A stretch of 64,000 bases of DNA from Tubiluchus corallicola (Eukaryota; Priapulida; Priapulimorpha; Priapulimorphida; Tubiluchidae): NCBI GenBank assembly GCA_030141605.1, contig JAQGDQ010000585.1, positions 25,310 to 89,309 on the forward strand, given 5' to 3'. Under the pieces are notes generated by a model, which saw nothing but the letters and a program-made list of their open reading frames with translations, was not told where the DNA came from and ran no database searches. How positions within the stretch are numbered: the first letter of the stretch is position 1; every line of letters begins with the position of its first letter. A program made the translations under genes and the position numbers. Below, in pieces: positions 51,801 to 63,353 of this stretch.

Positions 51801-54800
51801 GACAGCTCCTCAACACATTCTTGAGCTTGGTAAGTTCGTCCTGATCCACGCAAGGGTGGTAAAGCAACACAACAGCCCCGTGCTGATAAAAATAGAAACA
51901 AAAATGTAACAAAACGTTTTTCCCAGCATATTACACATAATCATAAGAAACGTAATAAACTCACATGTAATTCTATTTTTTTTAAAAAACCTGGATCCAA
52001 TCTTACGACAACATAGCTCAAAAGAATCTACCCTAAAAATACTAAAAGGGAACATAACATTTTTTTTTGAGAATGAGATACTTGAAAGAATTATTACCAC
52101 ACAGTGGTAATTTTGCATTCGCTGTTACACGAATTTCGTCATTCACTAGTTAGACAGGCACTAATGTCTGCATCTCAAAAACGGATTGTACAAAAAAGTG
52201 TTCACAGTAAAATATACTAACCTCCATATTGTGTATCCAGCGCTGTGGTGGCAAGAATCGATATTCTCCGTATTTTGCCCACAGAGGGCGATGATCACCA
52301 CTGAAAGAAGCACTTTCGCTATATATAAACCATCTACTACCTTATATGTTATGTTATAAAATACAAACAATTATAACACTAGATTAGTACTCATATAACG
52401 AGTGGTATAAGAATTCATGGAAGGAAGTAATATGCACCTAGAGGCTGACCAGTTTTGCATAAAATGACACAACTCGTAAAAATTTCAGACATCCAGTGTT
52501 ACAATTCACACAATTTTAATCTCTTGTTAAAATGGCTCGGCAAACATTATTACACATTATTGACAGTAAGTATCGGTTTTAAACTGTGAGAAGCAAAGCA
52601 TTTTTTCTGAAAGGTTTTCTGATTTAAGAATAAAGCCGATCTGTCAAGAAACAGTCTGCTGACAAAGTAAGCACACCTATTTATGAAAGACCGAAGTCCA
52701 AAGATTATTTGTTTGTATTAAATGTTTACATATATGTGTGCTTGCAAACCAAAACCGTCCATAATTCAGGATCGTTAAAACTACGTTATGATTCTTCAAA
52801 GTAGAAAGCACCAAAATTTTGGTCAAATGTCAGTTTCTTATTTTTTATGAAAACAAATGCTAAATATACTGGGCTTTTATATTCTAGCATCAAATTATCA
52901 GGAGAACGTCCAAAAAATACTAAAAATCTAATTTTATAACTCCTTACTAACTGTTCTGTCTAGAAACTAGTACTGCATTTGTAAAAAATCTAACTCCGTT
53001 TGTAGCTCGTGAAAGCAACAGTTTTGCTACGGGTTTTTTCTGTTGACAAGACCAGAAGGGGTTTTTCCTATTGACCAGATCTTTGCTTCGTCAGGAAAGC
53101 CATCTACTGGATTTAAACGTAACTTCAATTTGCTCTTGTAAAATCCATAGCAACCACACTTTCGTATGGTTGCTAAGTGTTTTGTAGAAATGCAACAAAG
53201 AACAATGGCTAATTTTAACAGCAATTTTCTCAAGATTACGTTTTTCTGTGCATAGCCTGTAGCTCAAACTTCAACGTGGATTATCTAGAGTGATGAGCTT
53301 GATAACAAAATGATCCTCATGAAATGGAGATATGTGAATATCTAGAAAACCTGAATTGCCGGCTTATGGACGATTTTGCTATGCAAGCACTCATTTATAA
53401 ACGAAGCACAACAATTACGCAATAGATTAGTACCCAAGCAAGGAATAGTATAATAACTTTTAATAGAAAATAATATGCCTAAAGCTTGCCCATTTTTGCA
53501 TCAAATGGTGCACTTCATTAATTTCAGACATCCAAGGTTGCAATTCTGATGATTTTAATTGAAACGGCTCAGCAAGCACTATTACACATTAGACCAAGTG
53601 CAGATCTTAACACTGTGACAAGTGAAAGGTGTGAGAAACAAATCATTTTTTTCTGAAATGTTTTCTGATTTGAGAGTAAAGCAGATCTGTCAGGAAACAG
53701 TCTGGTGCACAAACTAAGCCTATCTATCAATGAAAAGGAACGTCATTAACTACATCATAAGGTTAACACATGCCAATAGAAAGGCGCAATCATGTACAAA
53801 AGTCCATAAAACAGAATTCTTGTAACAACTTGTAACTTGCTGACATTCTTCTAGACGTGGGTGATGTTACAGTTAAAGGAAAACCGGATGATTGTGTAAA
53901 CATTAGTTCAGAATAAAAAATCCTCTAAAATATTAAAAACTACAATAGATTTCTTAAATCAGAGCTTAGATTAAACAATAATTACCTCAGATACGCAAAT
54001 TTTGTTAAACTTTCAAAGCTACGCGCGACTCAGTGAATCTACTAAGATTGGCAATGGCACCTTTTTGTCACATTGCCGTGGCCGACAAACAGAAGGCGGT
54101 ACTGTGATAACCATGATCATGAACTGCAATGTTAGTTTCTGACGTCATATGATGTGCAGCCCATTTTCATGACATCACATGTTTAAGCAGACTGTAACAC
54201 TCACGCAAATGTGTATGACGCTCAAAGGAAGATGCCTGCCATTGCAAAATTTCTGATGTAAGTAATAGCTGTGTTTGGTTACCATTAATTAACTTTCTAA
54301 GCTAATTACTCAAACATAAGAAACAATTGCTAACTTTTATAGGCAAGAAAATGTATATTTTGGACAGTAAATTAAAATGAGATTAAGTCTAAACAATCAC
54401 CCAGTCTTCCTTTAACAGAGAAACAATTTTTATAAGAAATTCCACAGATAAGAAACCCCCAAAAAATTGGATTACCTTAGAACAGAAAACAAAATCAGGA
54501 GATCATGCTCTACTTACCTTAGTGGGGGAATCTCTTCATATTCTATCTTTGCTGACATGCATCTGTGTGTAGCCTAGTAACACAGTAAACTTAAAAAATA
54601 TCAAAGCAAAAACCTAAGAAAATCACTGATAGGCAAAGTTTATTGTCAATGCATAAATGGAAGTAAAAACACATTAAGCTGATCGATGTCATTAATTTCT
54701 TCCTGCACGATTACAAATCCTTTTAGCAACAAGCAAAAATATTAAATTCTATCACAAAAATTATCCGGTGCTGGTAACAAAAAAGGGAAATTTAAAATCT

Positions 54801-57479
54801 TCCTTACACATTATTGCCATTGTAAAGAAACCACTTTCTACTAATAAATTAATATATAAACAATAAATAATTTACCGGTTCATGCGTTCCTGGAGGATGA
54901 CAGTAAACAAGAGAATCAGACTGGAATACAAAAACTTATATTGAAACACAGATTGAACTCTAGTTACTGAAAATGCATATATGTATATGTATATACAAGT
55001 ATAACATATATCAGTTCCTCCAACATATATATATATATATATGTTGGAGGAACTGAAAGTATTTTAGAGTTGGTCCGTAGCACAGGATATAATTATAGAG
55101 CTTACATAATTATAAAATGTAAATACCTTTACATTTTATTTTAGAGTAATTTGGGCTACCATACTAGTTTCTAAATATATATATTGCCCAATAATTATAT
55201 CCTGTGCTACTTACCAAGTCTAAAATACTTTCAGTTCGTTCAGTTTTTTAATTTTAATTCTAATTTTAATTTTTAATTGTAATGTGTAAGTATTGTCATA
55301 TAAAATAATTGATTATTGAAAACTACAACTTAATTAATCGGGGTGACATGTGCTTTGCATGTAGACAAATGCAAATTTATGATTTTAAAAAATGACAGTG
55401 ACTCACTAGTATCATTTTGCTAATATATTTAATAATGCAAATCTTACTTACAATCAACTACAAAATTAGTACGTATTTGACTTATCATTAGTACAACTCT
55501 ATACACTCATCACGTTATAACAACACTTGAATCTCTGTACTCATCATATTACAACGACACTTGTTATATCATCTTTTATCTATGTAAATGTGCCAGATTA
55601 TGTTCAATATTTATGCATATTTAATGTTTTCCAAGTAACCAGAGTGTCATTTTACCTCAAAAACGGGAATATTCCAAGGAAAAGAACACTGGTAATCAGC
55701 TGGATTGCCATCCCAATCAACATATAACCATTTCTAAGTGTAAAAAAACATCATCTAATGAAGAACAGCAAGTAACAAACTTGTAGGACAAACTAATTAT
55801 TTCGAATAATTTACAAAGATGGCCGTCCGACAGTACAATGTAAATAATAATAATAATAATCTTGATTTAAAGTTGGCTTTTGGGTCAATAATTAACATTA
55901 GCTCAAAGAGCTATTATTGCCGACTGTAAATAACAACCTATAACTATATAACAGAGACTATTATTACCCCACTTTTACCCTAAATACCACGCGTCAGGCA
56001 GGGCAACAGCAGGTACCATTTTTAAAGTCTTTGGTATGACCCGGCCGCTGGTTCGAACTTACGACCTCCTAAGCGGAAAGCAGACGCATTACCACTAGAC
56101 TAAACCGTCTGGTCTAAATAAGCATAAGCAAATTCTATGTAAACATACGTGGCAATAACTCCATAAAAATGTGCTTTCCGGTTAAAAAAGCCATTTAGCC
56201 TACCGAAAAAATGCAGTTCAGAAAATAATTAGTTGTAGACATCATTGACACTAGCATGTATGCTTAAAGTGCCCTGAGACACCAAAGTGTATCTTTATTT
56301 ACAATTGGCTGCTATGCAGACAGCAGAACTCAAGCATTAACAAATCCAAGGCTACAGGTGTACTTGGCTTCGTCTACATCGTGTAATATGATGAGGTTTA
56401 TTGTACAATCTTCATTTCTAAAGTGAATTTAGCAGAAAATCTTATCTGGTCACAATGACTCATGACATTAATGACCAGAAACACTTCTAAACTTACAACA
56501 CTTCTTTCTGGTAACTTCTCACTAAACCACGACCAAAACGTCACAATATTTAACACTGTTCAGCATTACATAATTGATCAGTGAACAACTGTACACCAAA
56601 GGTAGCAACAAAATAAAAATACATTTATGAAAAACGATAAGCAGCAAAACTTCAAAGTACAAGTCAGATATCGTTGATCAAATGACAAACTTGCGCAATT
56701 AAATCTAGAATCAAATTTCTCATAAATGAAGTAGAAATTTTGGCAAAATTGTATAAATCATTACAGGAAAACTGGGTGATTTTTTAGACTCAATCTCATT
56801 TTAATTTACTGTCCAAAATATACATTTTCTTGCCTATATAAGTTAGCAATTGCTTCTAATATTTGAATAATTACCCTGGAAAGTTAATTAACGGTAACTG
56901 AACACAGCTATTGCTTACGTTAGAAACTAACCACAGTTTGTGCAATGGCATGGCAAGCATTTTCCCTTGTGCGTCAAGCACATTTGAATAAGTGTACCTG
57001 CTTAAACGAGTGATTTCACAAAAATGGGCTCTACGTCATATGACATCAAAAACTAACACTGCAGTTCATGATCATGGTTATCACGTCATTCTATTTGTCG
57101 GCCACACGAATGTGACAAAAAGGAGCTGTTGCCAATCTTAGTAGATTCACTGAGCCGCACGTAGCTTTGAAAGTTCAACAAAATTTGAGTATCTGAAGTA
57201 ATTATTATTTAATCTAAGCTTTGATTTAAAAAACGCTATTGTAGTTTTCAATATTTTAGAGTATTCTTTATTCTGAACTAGTTTACACAATTGTCCGATT
57301 ATACTTTAAAACTGATAGTATAATGTTTCCATACTCAAGGAAACCTTTACCTGGCCATCATCACAGGCGCTGTCTTCTACTCCCATCACAGGTTCACCAG
57401 GTACATAATGATGCTTTGCTAGCCCAGTGTCAAGGACACTCAGAAGAGCTGCTAATAGTAAAACTGACCCAATGTGCAT
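48858..57479 (-). CDS. Secreted DUF3105 protein, TP53I13-like (9 exons)
   Basis: Coding exons on the minus strand: 57479-57351, 55733-55656, 54920-54876, 54573-54518, 52300-52222, 51882-51754, 51150-51073, 49715-49590, 48887-48858. Phases agree and total 750 nt (249 aa). A signal peptide comes first (MHIGSVLLLAALLSVLDTGLA; an in-frame Met ten codons or so upstream is possible). The core, residues 97-140, has EEIPPLSGDHRPLWAKYGEY, then LPPQRWIHNMEHGAVVLLYH and PC, the signature of the DUF3105 family (histidines, Cys and EHG). After it, TPYRYLSIEKPFVLTTWGCS aligns with vertebrate TP53I13, which keeps a LYHPC block and a LVLTAWG block. The last two exons are specific and acidic, ending NYYDDIFEE. 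Function is not established; conserved His/Cys suggest metal or redox chemistry (inference). Confidence 0.85.
49033..49225. mobile_element. pogo-like MITE
   Basis: Begins TACAGTCAAACCTCCATATA and ends ATAATGAGGACTGAACTA: imperfect inverted ends with TA at both borders, the pattern of widespread Tigger/pogo MITEs. In the last DUF3105-gene intron. Confidence 0.65.
50210..50560. repeat. Dispersed repeat shared with the window end (63710-64000)
   Basis: Both contain ATGTATATAAAAACTG, TTTAAAATAA, CAAAGAG, TTTTATGTCATCTTTACTTC or close variants, and end in GCGGTTTTGCT or CAGTTTTGCT. Confidence 0.7.
52430..53740. repeat. Direct duplication, copies of about 300 bp, flanking a dispersed repeat
   Basis: 52385-52690 and 53430-53735 share TTTCAGACATCCA, TTGAAACGGCTCAGCAA-type text and GATCTGTCAGGAAACAGTCT; between them is the 52840-53020 repeat. 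In DUF3105-gene intron 4. Confidence 0.75.
53872..54416 (+). mobile_element. MITE family A, copy 1 (545 bp)
   Basis: Inverted ends: left GTTAAAGGAAAACCGGATGA, right (reverse complement) GTTAAAGGAAGACTGGGTGA, extending about 30 bp. Internal landmarks are ACTCAGTGAATCTACTAAGA and CATGATCATGAACTGCA. Parts of the same family occur at 21056-21095, 24848-25030 and, more diverged, 3040-3230 and 37020-37210. No coding capacity. Confidence 0.85.
55012..55055. repeat. Perfect 44-nt palindrome
   Basis: CAGTTCCTCCAAC, an alternating AT core, then GTTGGAGGAACTG; no mismatch and no loop beyond the AT centre. Confidence 0.95.
55053..55234. repeat. Foldback element abutting the palindrome
   Basis: CTGAAAGTATTTTAGAGTTGG...CACAGGATATAATTAT is matched in reverse by ATAATTATATCCTGTG...AAGTCTAAAATACTTTCAG. 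Confidence 0.85.
55845..56115 (-). repeat. tRNA-derived SINE
   Basis: On the minus strand: an A-box-like TTTAGTCTAGTGGTAATGCG, a B box GTTCGAACC, a tRNA-unrelated body, and an (ATT)n tail preceded by TCAAGATTATT. The head keeps tRNA-like spacing but is too diverged to be a tRNA gene. In DUF3105-gene intron 1. A truncated relative is at 6838-6998. Confidence 0.85.
56761..57311 (-). mobile_element. MITE family A, copy 2 (inverted)
   Basis: Inverted copy of 53872-54416 with shared CAGTTCATGATCATGGTTAT, TTAGTAGATTCACTGAG and ends ACAGGAAAACTGGGTGATT and GTCCGATTATACTTTAAA. It ends 40 bp from the donor of DUF3105-gene exon 1. Confidence 0.85.
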
Positions 57480-60400
57480 TGTGCTTCCTAAATACATAGA
57501 AGAATGATTAACATCATGTGTCATTCATTTAAATGTGTGACTCAAATTCTGGCCTTACTTGTGAAAAATGTATATCCATCTAAGTTAGTTCCAAGTACAC
57601 ATATGGGCACATGTATTAAATATAGTACACATAACCCTAAAAAACCACAGCAAGTTAGGACATTAAAATACATGCACAACATGATGTGGTATAGAACAAT
57701 ATTACAGGATAAACAGGATAGGCGTGAGCAGACACATAAGCAGTAATAAAATCGAATAAATTCACTTATTGTTTATCCCAACATACAACATTAGTTCAAA
57801 TTTAGTATGACGTATAACCAATCAAATAGACTGGAGCTTTTTACTAGCTTGTGAATAAATAAAGCGATAAAACAGGCTACTAAAAAGTGCATTATGTAAG
57901 CCAGTAACAGATGCAGAACAAAAGCGTTTTTTATTAGTACTATAAAGTAAACATTAAACTGTTTAACATATAAGGGTTTTTAATGTTCTTTAGAAACGGC
58001 GTGGGTACCAGTTCGGATGGAAATTGATTCGAGTACAGTGCATATTAGTTTAGCCTTGACCCCGTTATTGGAAGAATATCAATTTTTTGATGATCAGAAC
58101 TTATGCACAGCAAAGTTCGCGGTTCCATAATCGGAACTTGAGCAACAGTAAAGTCGCATTTCGAATGAACAGAACAACATCTCACAAATTCAGGATTCCG
58201 ATCATCGGGACAATATCCACTTCCCAAAATAAATAACTAAAGAGGCATTGCATGTTATAGATAATAGCCGAAAATCTGCATCTGGGCATTTTCACCTGTC
58301 ACGTAGTTACACTGCCCGGAGTGAGCCATTATAATATTATTTCGTTGCAATTCAGTAAGTTGTTTCACTGCTTCCTCGGTGTCCACTCTATCTGGTTAGA
58401 TAGGCACAAATAAATGTCACCGTGTAAAACACAAGTAACGTAATCAACCTTGATGCTTATCAACCGTTTATGACTATTATTATTTTGGCTAAATATCCAG
58501 CACGACACCTCTTCTTTTTCTTGTTTCCATTGCTATTTGAACAAATTCCACCAACTGCTTTGCTATTTGTGGATCTTCTGACTCATCCGGATTTTGGAAA
58601 TTTACTTCTGTAGTTGGTAGCACATTTCTTATCACCGTACATTTGAATAGATGCTCTTTCGTATCTGCTTCTTTACCACATAGTGCGCACCATAGATCTT
58701 CTTTAAACTTACTTCTAAATTACATTCTAGTGGTAACATATTAAGCTTTATCTCTAAAACCCTTTTTGTCTGTTCTGGTGTTAACTCAGTTATATACTGC
58801 TTGGGTTCATAGTGCTCATAAGTTAAGAACATTAACTTAGTTTTGAGTATATATGGTGATGTGCACTAACTTTAATAAATTTTCTCATGTTTTCTTTTAG
58901 ATGTTTCTTCCAGGCTGACTTTTTAAGAGTCTTAATATGCCCAAACTTTATACTTATATCATATTTCTAACTAAGACTTCTAACTTCTTCAGTCTAACTT
59001 CCTTCTATTTCTTTGGTCCGCATACTTTCCACCATCTTTCGCGCATCTCTGGACTCACTTGAATTTACTAAATTATGTAAGAACATCAGTCTTAACAATT
59101 AATAGTTACGTTAAACGCAGATAAATCAGTATTCCAAAGTCCCTACTGTCATGATTAAATGGTCGCATGGATAAACTGCAAAACTAAAAAACTTAGCAAA
59201 CACCACAAAGTGACTCCACAATCATCATCCTGACATATAGACATAGACATATCCTGATTATAATAGTACTTGATAATAACACATAGTAACTTAATAATAA
59301 CACTATTATTACAAAAAATCTATTCAACCCTGGCTCAAATTCACCGAAGCACAACTCAACATGCCTTCTTCAAAATTCGGGTTATCAAAGCCTACACCAA
59401 ACCAATAATTTCAGCTGCAGAAGTAATTAATAAGAAGACAAAAAGGTAAATTATATTTAATTAAACAATGATTAATAATTGCAAAACACTAAACCAGTAA
59501 AAAACACTACTAACCCAACACTTCAACACTTACTATCAGCCAAGCTGCTTGGTGAGAACGTTGAAAATATTGAAATGTGGAAAGTGCATTTTAGTTCAGG
59601 TTACTTTAATTTTGTTTACCTTAAGAATTTTCACTCTGATTGTTGTTTTAACCCTTTCTATTTCGCCCTGTCAAGTTACGGGCAGTAAGAAATATGAAAT
59701 TAAGACAGCTGCAAGTCTTGGGTAAGGAATGATAAACTATTATTTTTCCATGTAATTACGTAAATAGTTAATTTATTGCCTTTTGAGACTCCATGGAGGC
59801 CGCCATGGAATAAAATTTAATGAAAATAATTAAAAATATTATTTATCCAGACACCATGTAGTAATTTAGTCAAAAAAATTAAAAGCTCATGTTGGCTACT
59901 GATATAAATAACTTACTTTGAATAAGTTTATCCTAATTGTCTTATCTTGTCTTGTGCTGTCTTGTTTTGTGTTGTGTTGTGTTGTGTTGTGCTGTCCTGT
60001 TCTGTCCTGCTCTGTCCTGTGGCTCAAGTCCTGCCCTGCCCTGTCTTGTCCACATGTCTCTTCTTTTTCCTGTCAGGATAACCGTTACGTGGTATGGTTC
60101 ACCCATTTTAGTGAGTACCAGTTTTCTGCTAGAAACTGTCTGGACAAGGTAGGGTCAAGAGTGTTAAACACTAATTACGATTTTATATTCGGTATTAGCA
60201 CAATTTTATCAAATGAAAAGGTGGGGATTGGTAAAGATAAGGCAAGGCAGGGTAATGTAAAATAAGGTAACATAACGTAACGTAAGATATAGTAAGATAA
60301 GGTAAGGTAAAGTAAAGTAAGCCTAGCTCAGCTGAGGCAAAGTAAGATAAGACCAGATATAGTGGGCTGGGAATGAATGGGATGTGAGGGAAGGGCAGGA

Positions 60401-61275
60401 CAGGCAAGAAAAGGCGAGGGTAGGAGTATATATAGTAACATTTCATTGATGGACACTGTTTGAGTTCAACCAAAACCCGATACCCAAGCAGAACTGAATT
60501 CCATCTTTCCATGAACACCATAATAATGGGGCCCATGATGAATCAATTGTGCAGGACAATGTCGTTGCACTGCAGCTTTGCTGAAATCTAGAAGAAACAC
60601 GTCTATTACACTGTGACTGTATAAAGTAGATGCTCAGCCTTGTTCTAGGCCTAATCTTGTCAAAAGTGGGGTTACCTATAAAACACAGCTGTATAATTTT
60701 TATTGTTCCCAGGTCAAACCAATTATTTTTAAAACAATTTATTACCATTACAAGTTGGCAATGGATTTTTACATTTTTCAGCCACAAACAAAGTGGAAAA
60801 TTATGAAAGACAATATTCAAGTGTGTGCAATAAATATGTACTGTGAACGGCTCCTGGAAAGTGGAAACCTGGGCTAATAGTGAAGATAAGCGAGTCGTGA
60901 TGGTAATCAGGAATCACAGCAAGTATGTGCTAAAGGTTTTTGTTATTGCGTGTTAATTTCTTTTGGTGAAGAAATTTGAATGCTGGATATTTCTTTTATT
61001 TTAAAGTTATGCCTGCCCAATGTCTACAATTAACATAATGGGCGTCTGATGACGAAAATTTAATCTCTGATTTTTTGGTCACAATGGTCAGGTCTGGAAG
61101 TAAGTAATAAATTAATCTCCAGGCAGTTTCCAGCTTAGGTGGTTTTCATTGACCAGAAGCCAAATTGCGTCAGTGTAATTATGCAGTGTTTTATTGAGAT
61201 CATTCGTTTAAACATACGTTCACATCTCAATTAAGCCTTTTGGCAAATAAAAATTTCTCTTTCTGTTACGAAGAC
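57480..61275. other. Intergenic region with LINE debris and low-complexity tracts
   Basis: Upstream of the DUF3105 gene. Contains the LINE fragment at 58500-58900, TGTCCTG-rich sequence at 59940-60050 and GTAAGGTAA-type repeats at 60230-60330. No host gene recognised. Confidence 0.4.
58500..58900 (-). pseudogene. LINE ORF2 C-terminal fragment
   Basis: Minus strand, two frames: ELTPEQTKRVLEIKLNMLPL then, after a shift, LWCALCGKEADTKEHLFKC, the CxxC...H....C finger typical of the end of LINE ORF2. Frameshifted, dead. Confidence 0.65.
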
Positions 61276-62189
61276 TGTTGGGAGCCGTTTGGACCACTGC
61301 GCCAAGTAGACCACTTGATGCGCTAAAAGTAGTGTCCTACATGGGCAGCCCAAGTAGGACACTAGCGATTTTTATCGAGAAACTTGCTCTGGCAAAACTT
61401 GTTTCCAGTTTATATTACCATTGTTTATAAGTATTGTTATGACATAATAAAGCATAAAACAAAATTTCTTTTAGAAATGGATATTCCTTGGCAATTTACA
61501 AATGCATTTCTTACAATAATTTCATCATTATGATTAACTCCATTAATATATCATAACATTAAACCTAGTATCTAATGCTTTAAAGAGAGAAATTCTGCAC
61601 ACGGTTATTACAGAAATAATTGCAAATTTAAAAATGAGACAGATGCTGCTAAGCCTTCACAACACCAAAAAGTAATTTTTAACATTTAAGAAAAGCAAGG
61701 ATAATTAGTTTTAATATTATCAGTAGTATTGTAACATGTAGGGCACTGTCCTACATGGCTCGCTAGCCCATGTAGGACACATAGATCGCTAGAACGTTTA
61801 CTTATAAGAAAACAATTATTTGTCCAAGAGGTAGTGAAACGGATCACCTGTTTGTGAAGTGAGACAAAATCAAAAATGATATACCTTAAACAAATGTTGA
61901 ATTCGCAAAAAAGTGGGGTTTTTTCACTTCAACAACATTAATATCGAAACCAAATTTAATATTGTCCGTTCTACCAGCTCAGAATAAAATTCTTTTATTT
62001 TATTAGATGTATAATAAATTATTCAACGTGTATTAACGTTTTTAATTATTATTATTACATAAACAAGCACAACGGACGGTGTCAGTACACTTAACGACTG
62101 AATTCACGACCTGTCTCTAGTGTCCTACTTGGGCAGCCCAAGTAGACCAATTGGTCTACTTGGCGCAGTGGTCCAAACGGCTCCCAACA
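61276..62189. mobile_element. 914-bp nonautonomous DNA transposon, perfect 38-bp inverted ends
   Basis: Ends TGTTGGGAGCCGTTTGGACC (continuing identical to 38 bp) and its exact reverse complement; AAGAC lies directly outside both ends (61271-61275 and 62190-62194). Subterminal and internal copies of GTGTCCTAC and CAAGTAGGACAC form small palindromes at about 61334, 61745 and 62118. No open frame of note. Superfamily not identified. Confidence 0.9.
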
Positions 62190-62693
62190 AAGACAACTTG
62201 TGATTTGATCTCCACCACATGTGAGGCACTCTTTTTAAAGTGTAACTGTAAAGTACAAAATACATAATGCTTTTTGCTACTGGCCTGCTTAAGCATGTTA
62301 TTGTTTAGTCACGTGCTTGTTGCTTTCCGAATGTCATCATAAATTATTCGATTATGTCACATCTCTACATATCACCTGTATATTTTTTGTATTTCTACGT
62401 TTGTTTGCATAAGATCTTCAGCTTGGATGCCGTTGAATGGGACAAACATTTACACCTGAGGTGTACATTTTGCGAAGAATTTGTGTCTAAACCAGTAGTT
62501 AGCAAAATAGCAACAAACGTCAAATTCTGTGAAGTGTAATTAAATATCGCTTCTGAAAATTTAAAGATATTTGTTGCTTATTCTTTTTAAATCCGTGAAT
62601 GACTTTATATCCAGGATATGCTAAACTGTTTCTAGATTACCCTCGTACATGACTACAGCATTGAAATGGTATTTGGTAGGAGCTTTCTGAAAC

Positions 62694-63353
62694 ATGGGTA
62701 AACGAAAAACAAGAAAAACGTCATCACAACCTACGGTTACAAGCAGCAATTTGCAAGCTAGTCTTAATACAGATATAAAGGTAAGTTTATCATGGAGTAA
62801 ACTGTATATATATATATATATATGTATGTATATGTGTGTGTGTTCTGTAGAAATTACGAAGTTGCCTTCTACTAAATATTTGTACCACTATGAAAATTGC
62901 TGTCAACAGCTCATTGTGCATAGCGCCTTACCAGTAACATCTCTCTTGACGGTACACAAGCAACAAAGCTCAAAAACCAGTTTTTTTTAAAGTTATAGCT
63001 TTTATTGAATGATGCTAAAATGTTCACGAGAAACATGTATATATGTTTCTACATGCATATAGAAACATGCATATGTTCCCATATGCAATCAATTTTTAAA
63101 TTTCACTTACAATAACAAACAATTTGTTTTGGACTGAGATATTTCACAATTGTAAGCAAAAGCAATCAGGCACTGCTGTGGTCACTGTTTTGATAAAGGA
63201 TGGCTACAATAATCAGTTGTGATTTTGCTTGTAGCGTAAGATACTGCCCAAGTCGCGCTTGAAGACAGTGATGCCTGCTCCTTCTTACCAACTTTACAAG
63301 TGGACGCTAGAACAACTGGATGAGTGCGATGTCATAGTGGAAGGGTTGTTAGA
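62694..63353 (+). CDS. Unrecognised gene, first two coding exons (runs off the window)
   Basis: Exon 62694-62780 begins ATG and encodes 29 residues starting MGKRKTRKTSSQPTV, ending at a strong donor (AAG/GTAAGT). Exon 63235-63353 follows an acceptor (TTTTGCTTGTAG) and continues in phase 0 with RKILPKSRLKTVMPAP, then YQLYKWTLEQLDECDVIVEG, ending at a donor (GA/GTAAGT) in phase 2. That gives 68 residues plus two bases of the next codon. The N-terminus is basic and Ser/Thr-rich, like a nuclear or nucleolar protein; the second exon looks helical and acidic. I do not recognise the family. Codon use and splice sites make it credible; downstream exons must lie beyond 64000. Confidence 0.6.
62781..63234. 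other. Intron of the unrecognised gene
   Basis: GT...AG intron with a short (TA)n run and a CATATG-rich stretch near 63045-63080; nothing else seen. Confidence 0.5.

Noticed and set aside
55940-56112. Candidate tRNA gene on the minus strand
   Set aside because: A and B boxes are present but stem pairing and length do not fit a tRNA, and a tail of (ATT)n shows it is a SINE.
59918-60265. Cys/Leu/Val-rich plus-strand frames
   Set aside because: Arise from TGTCCTG/TTGTGTTG low-complexity sequence.
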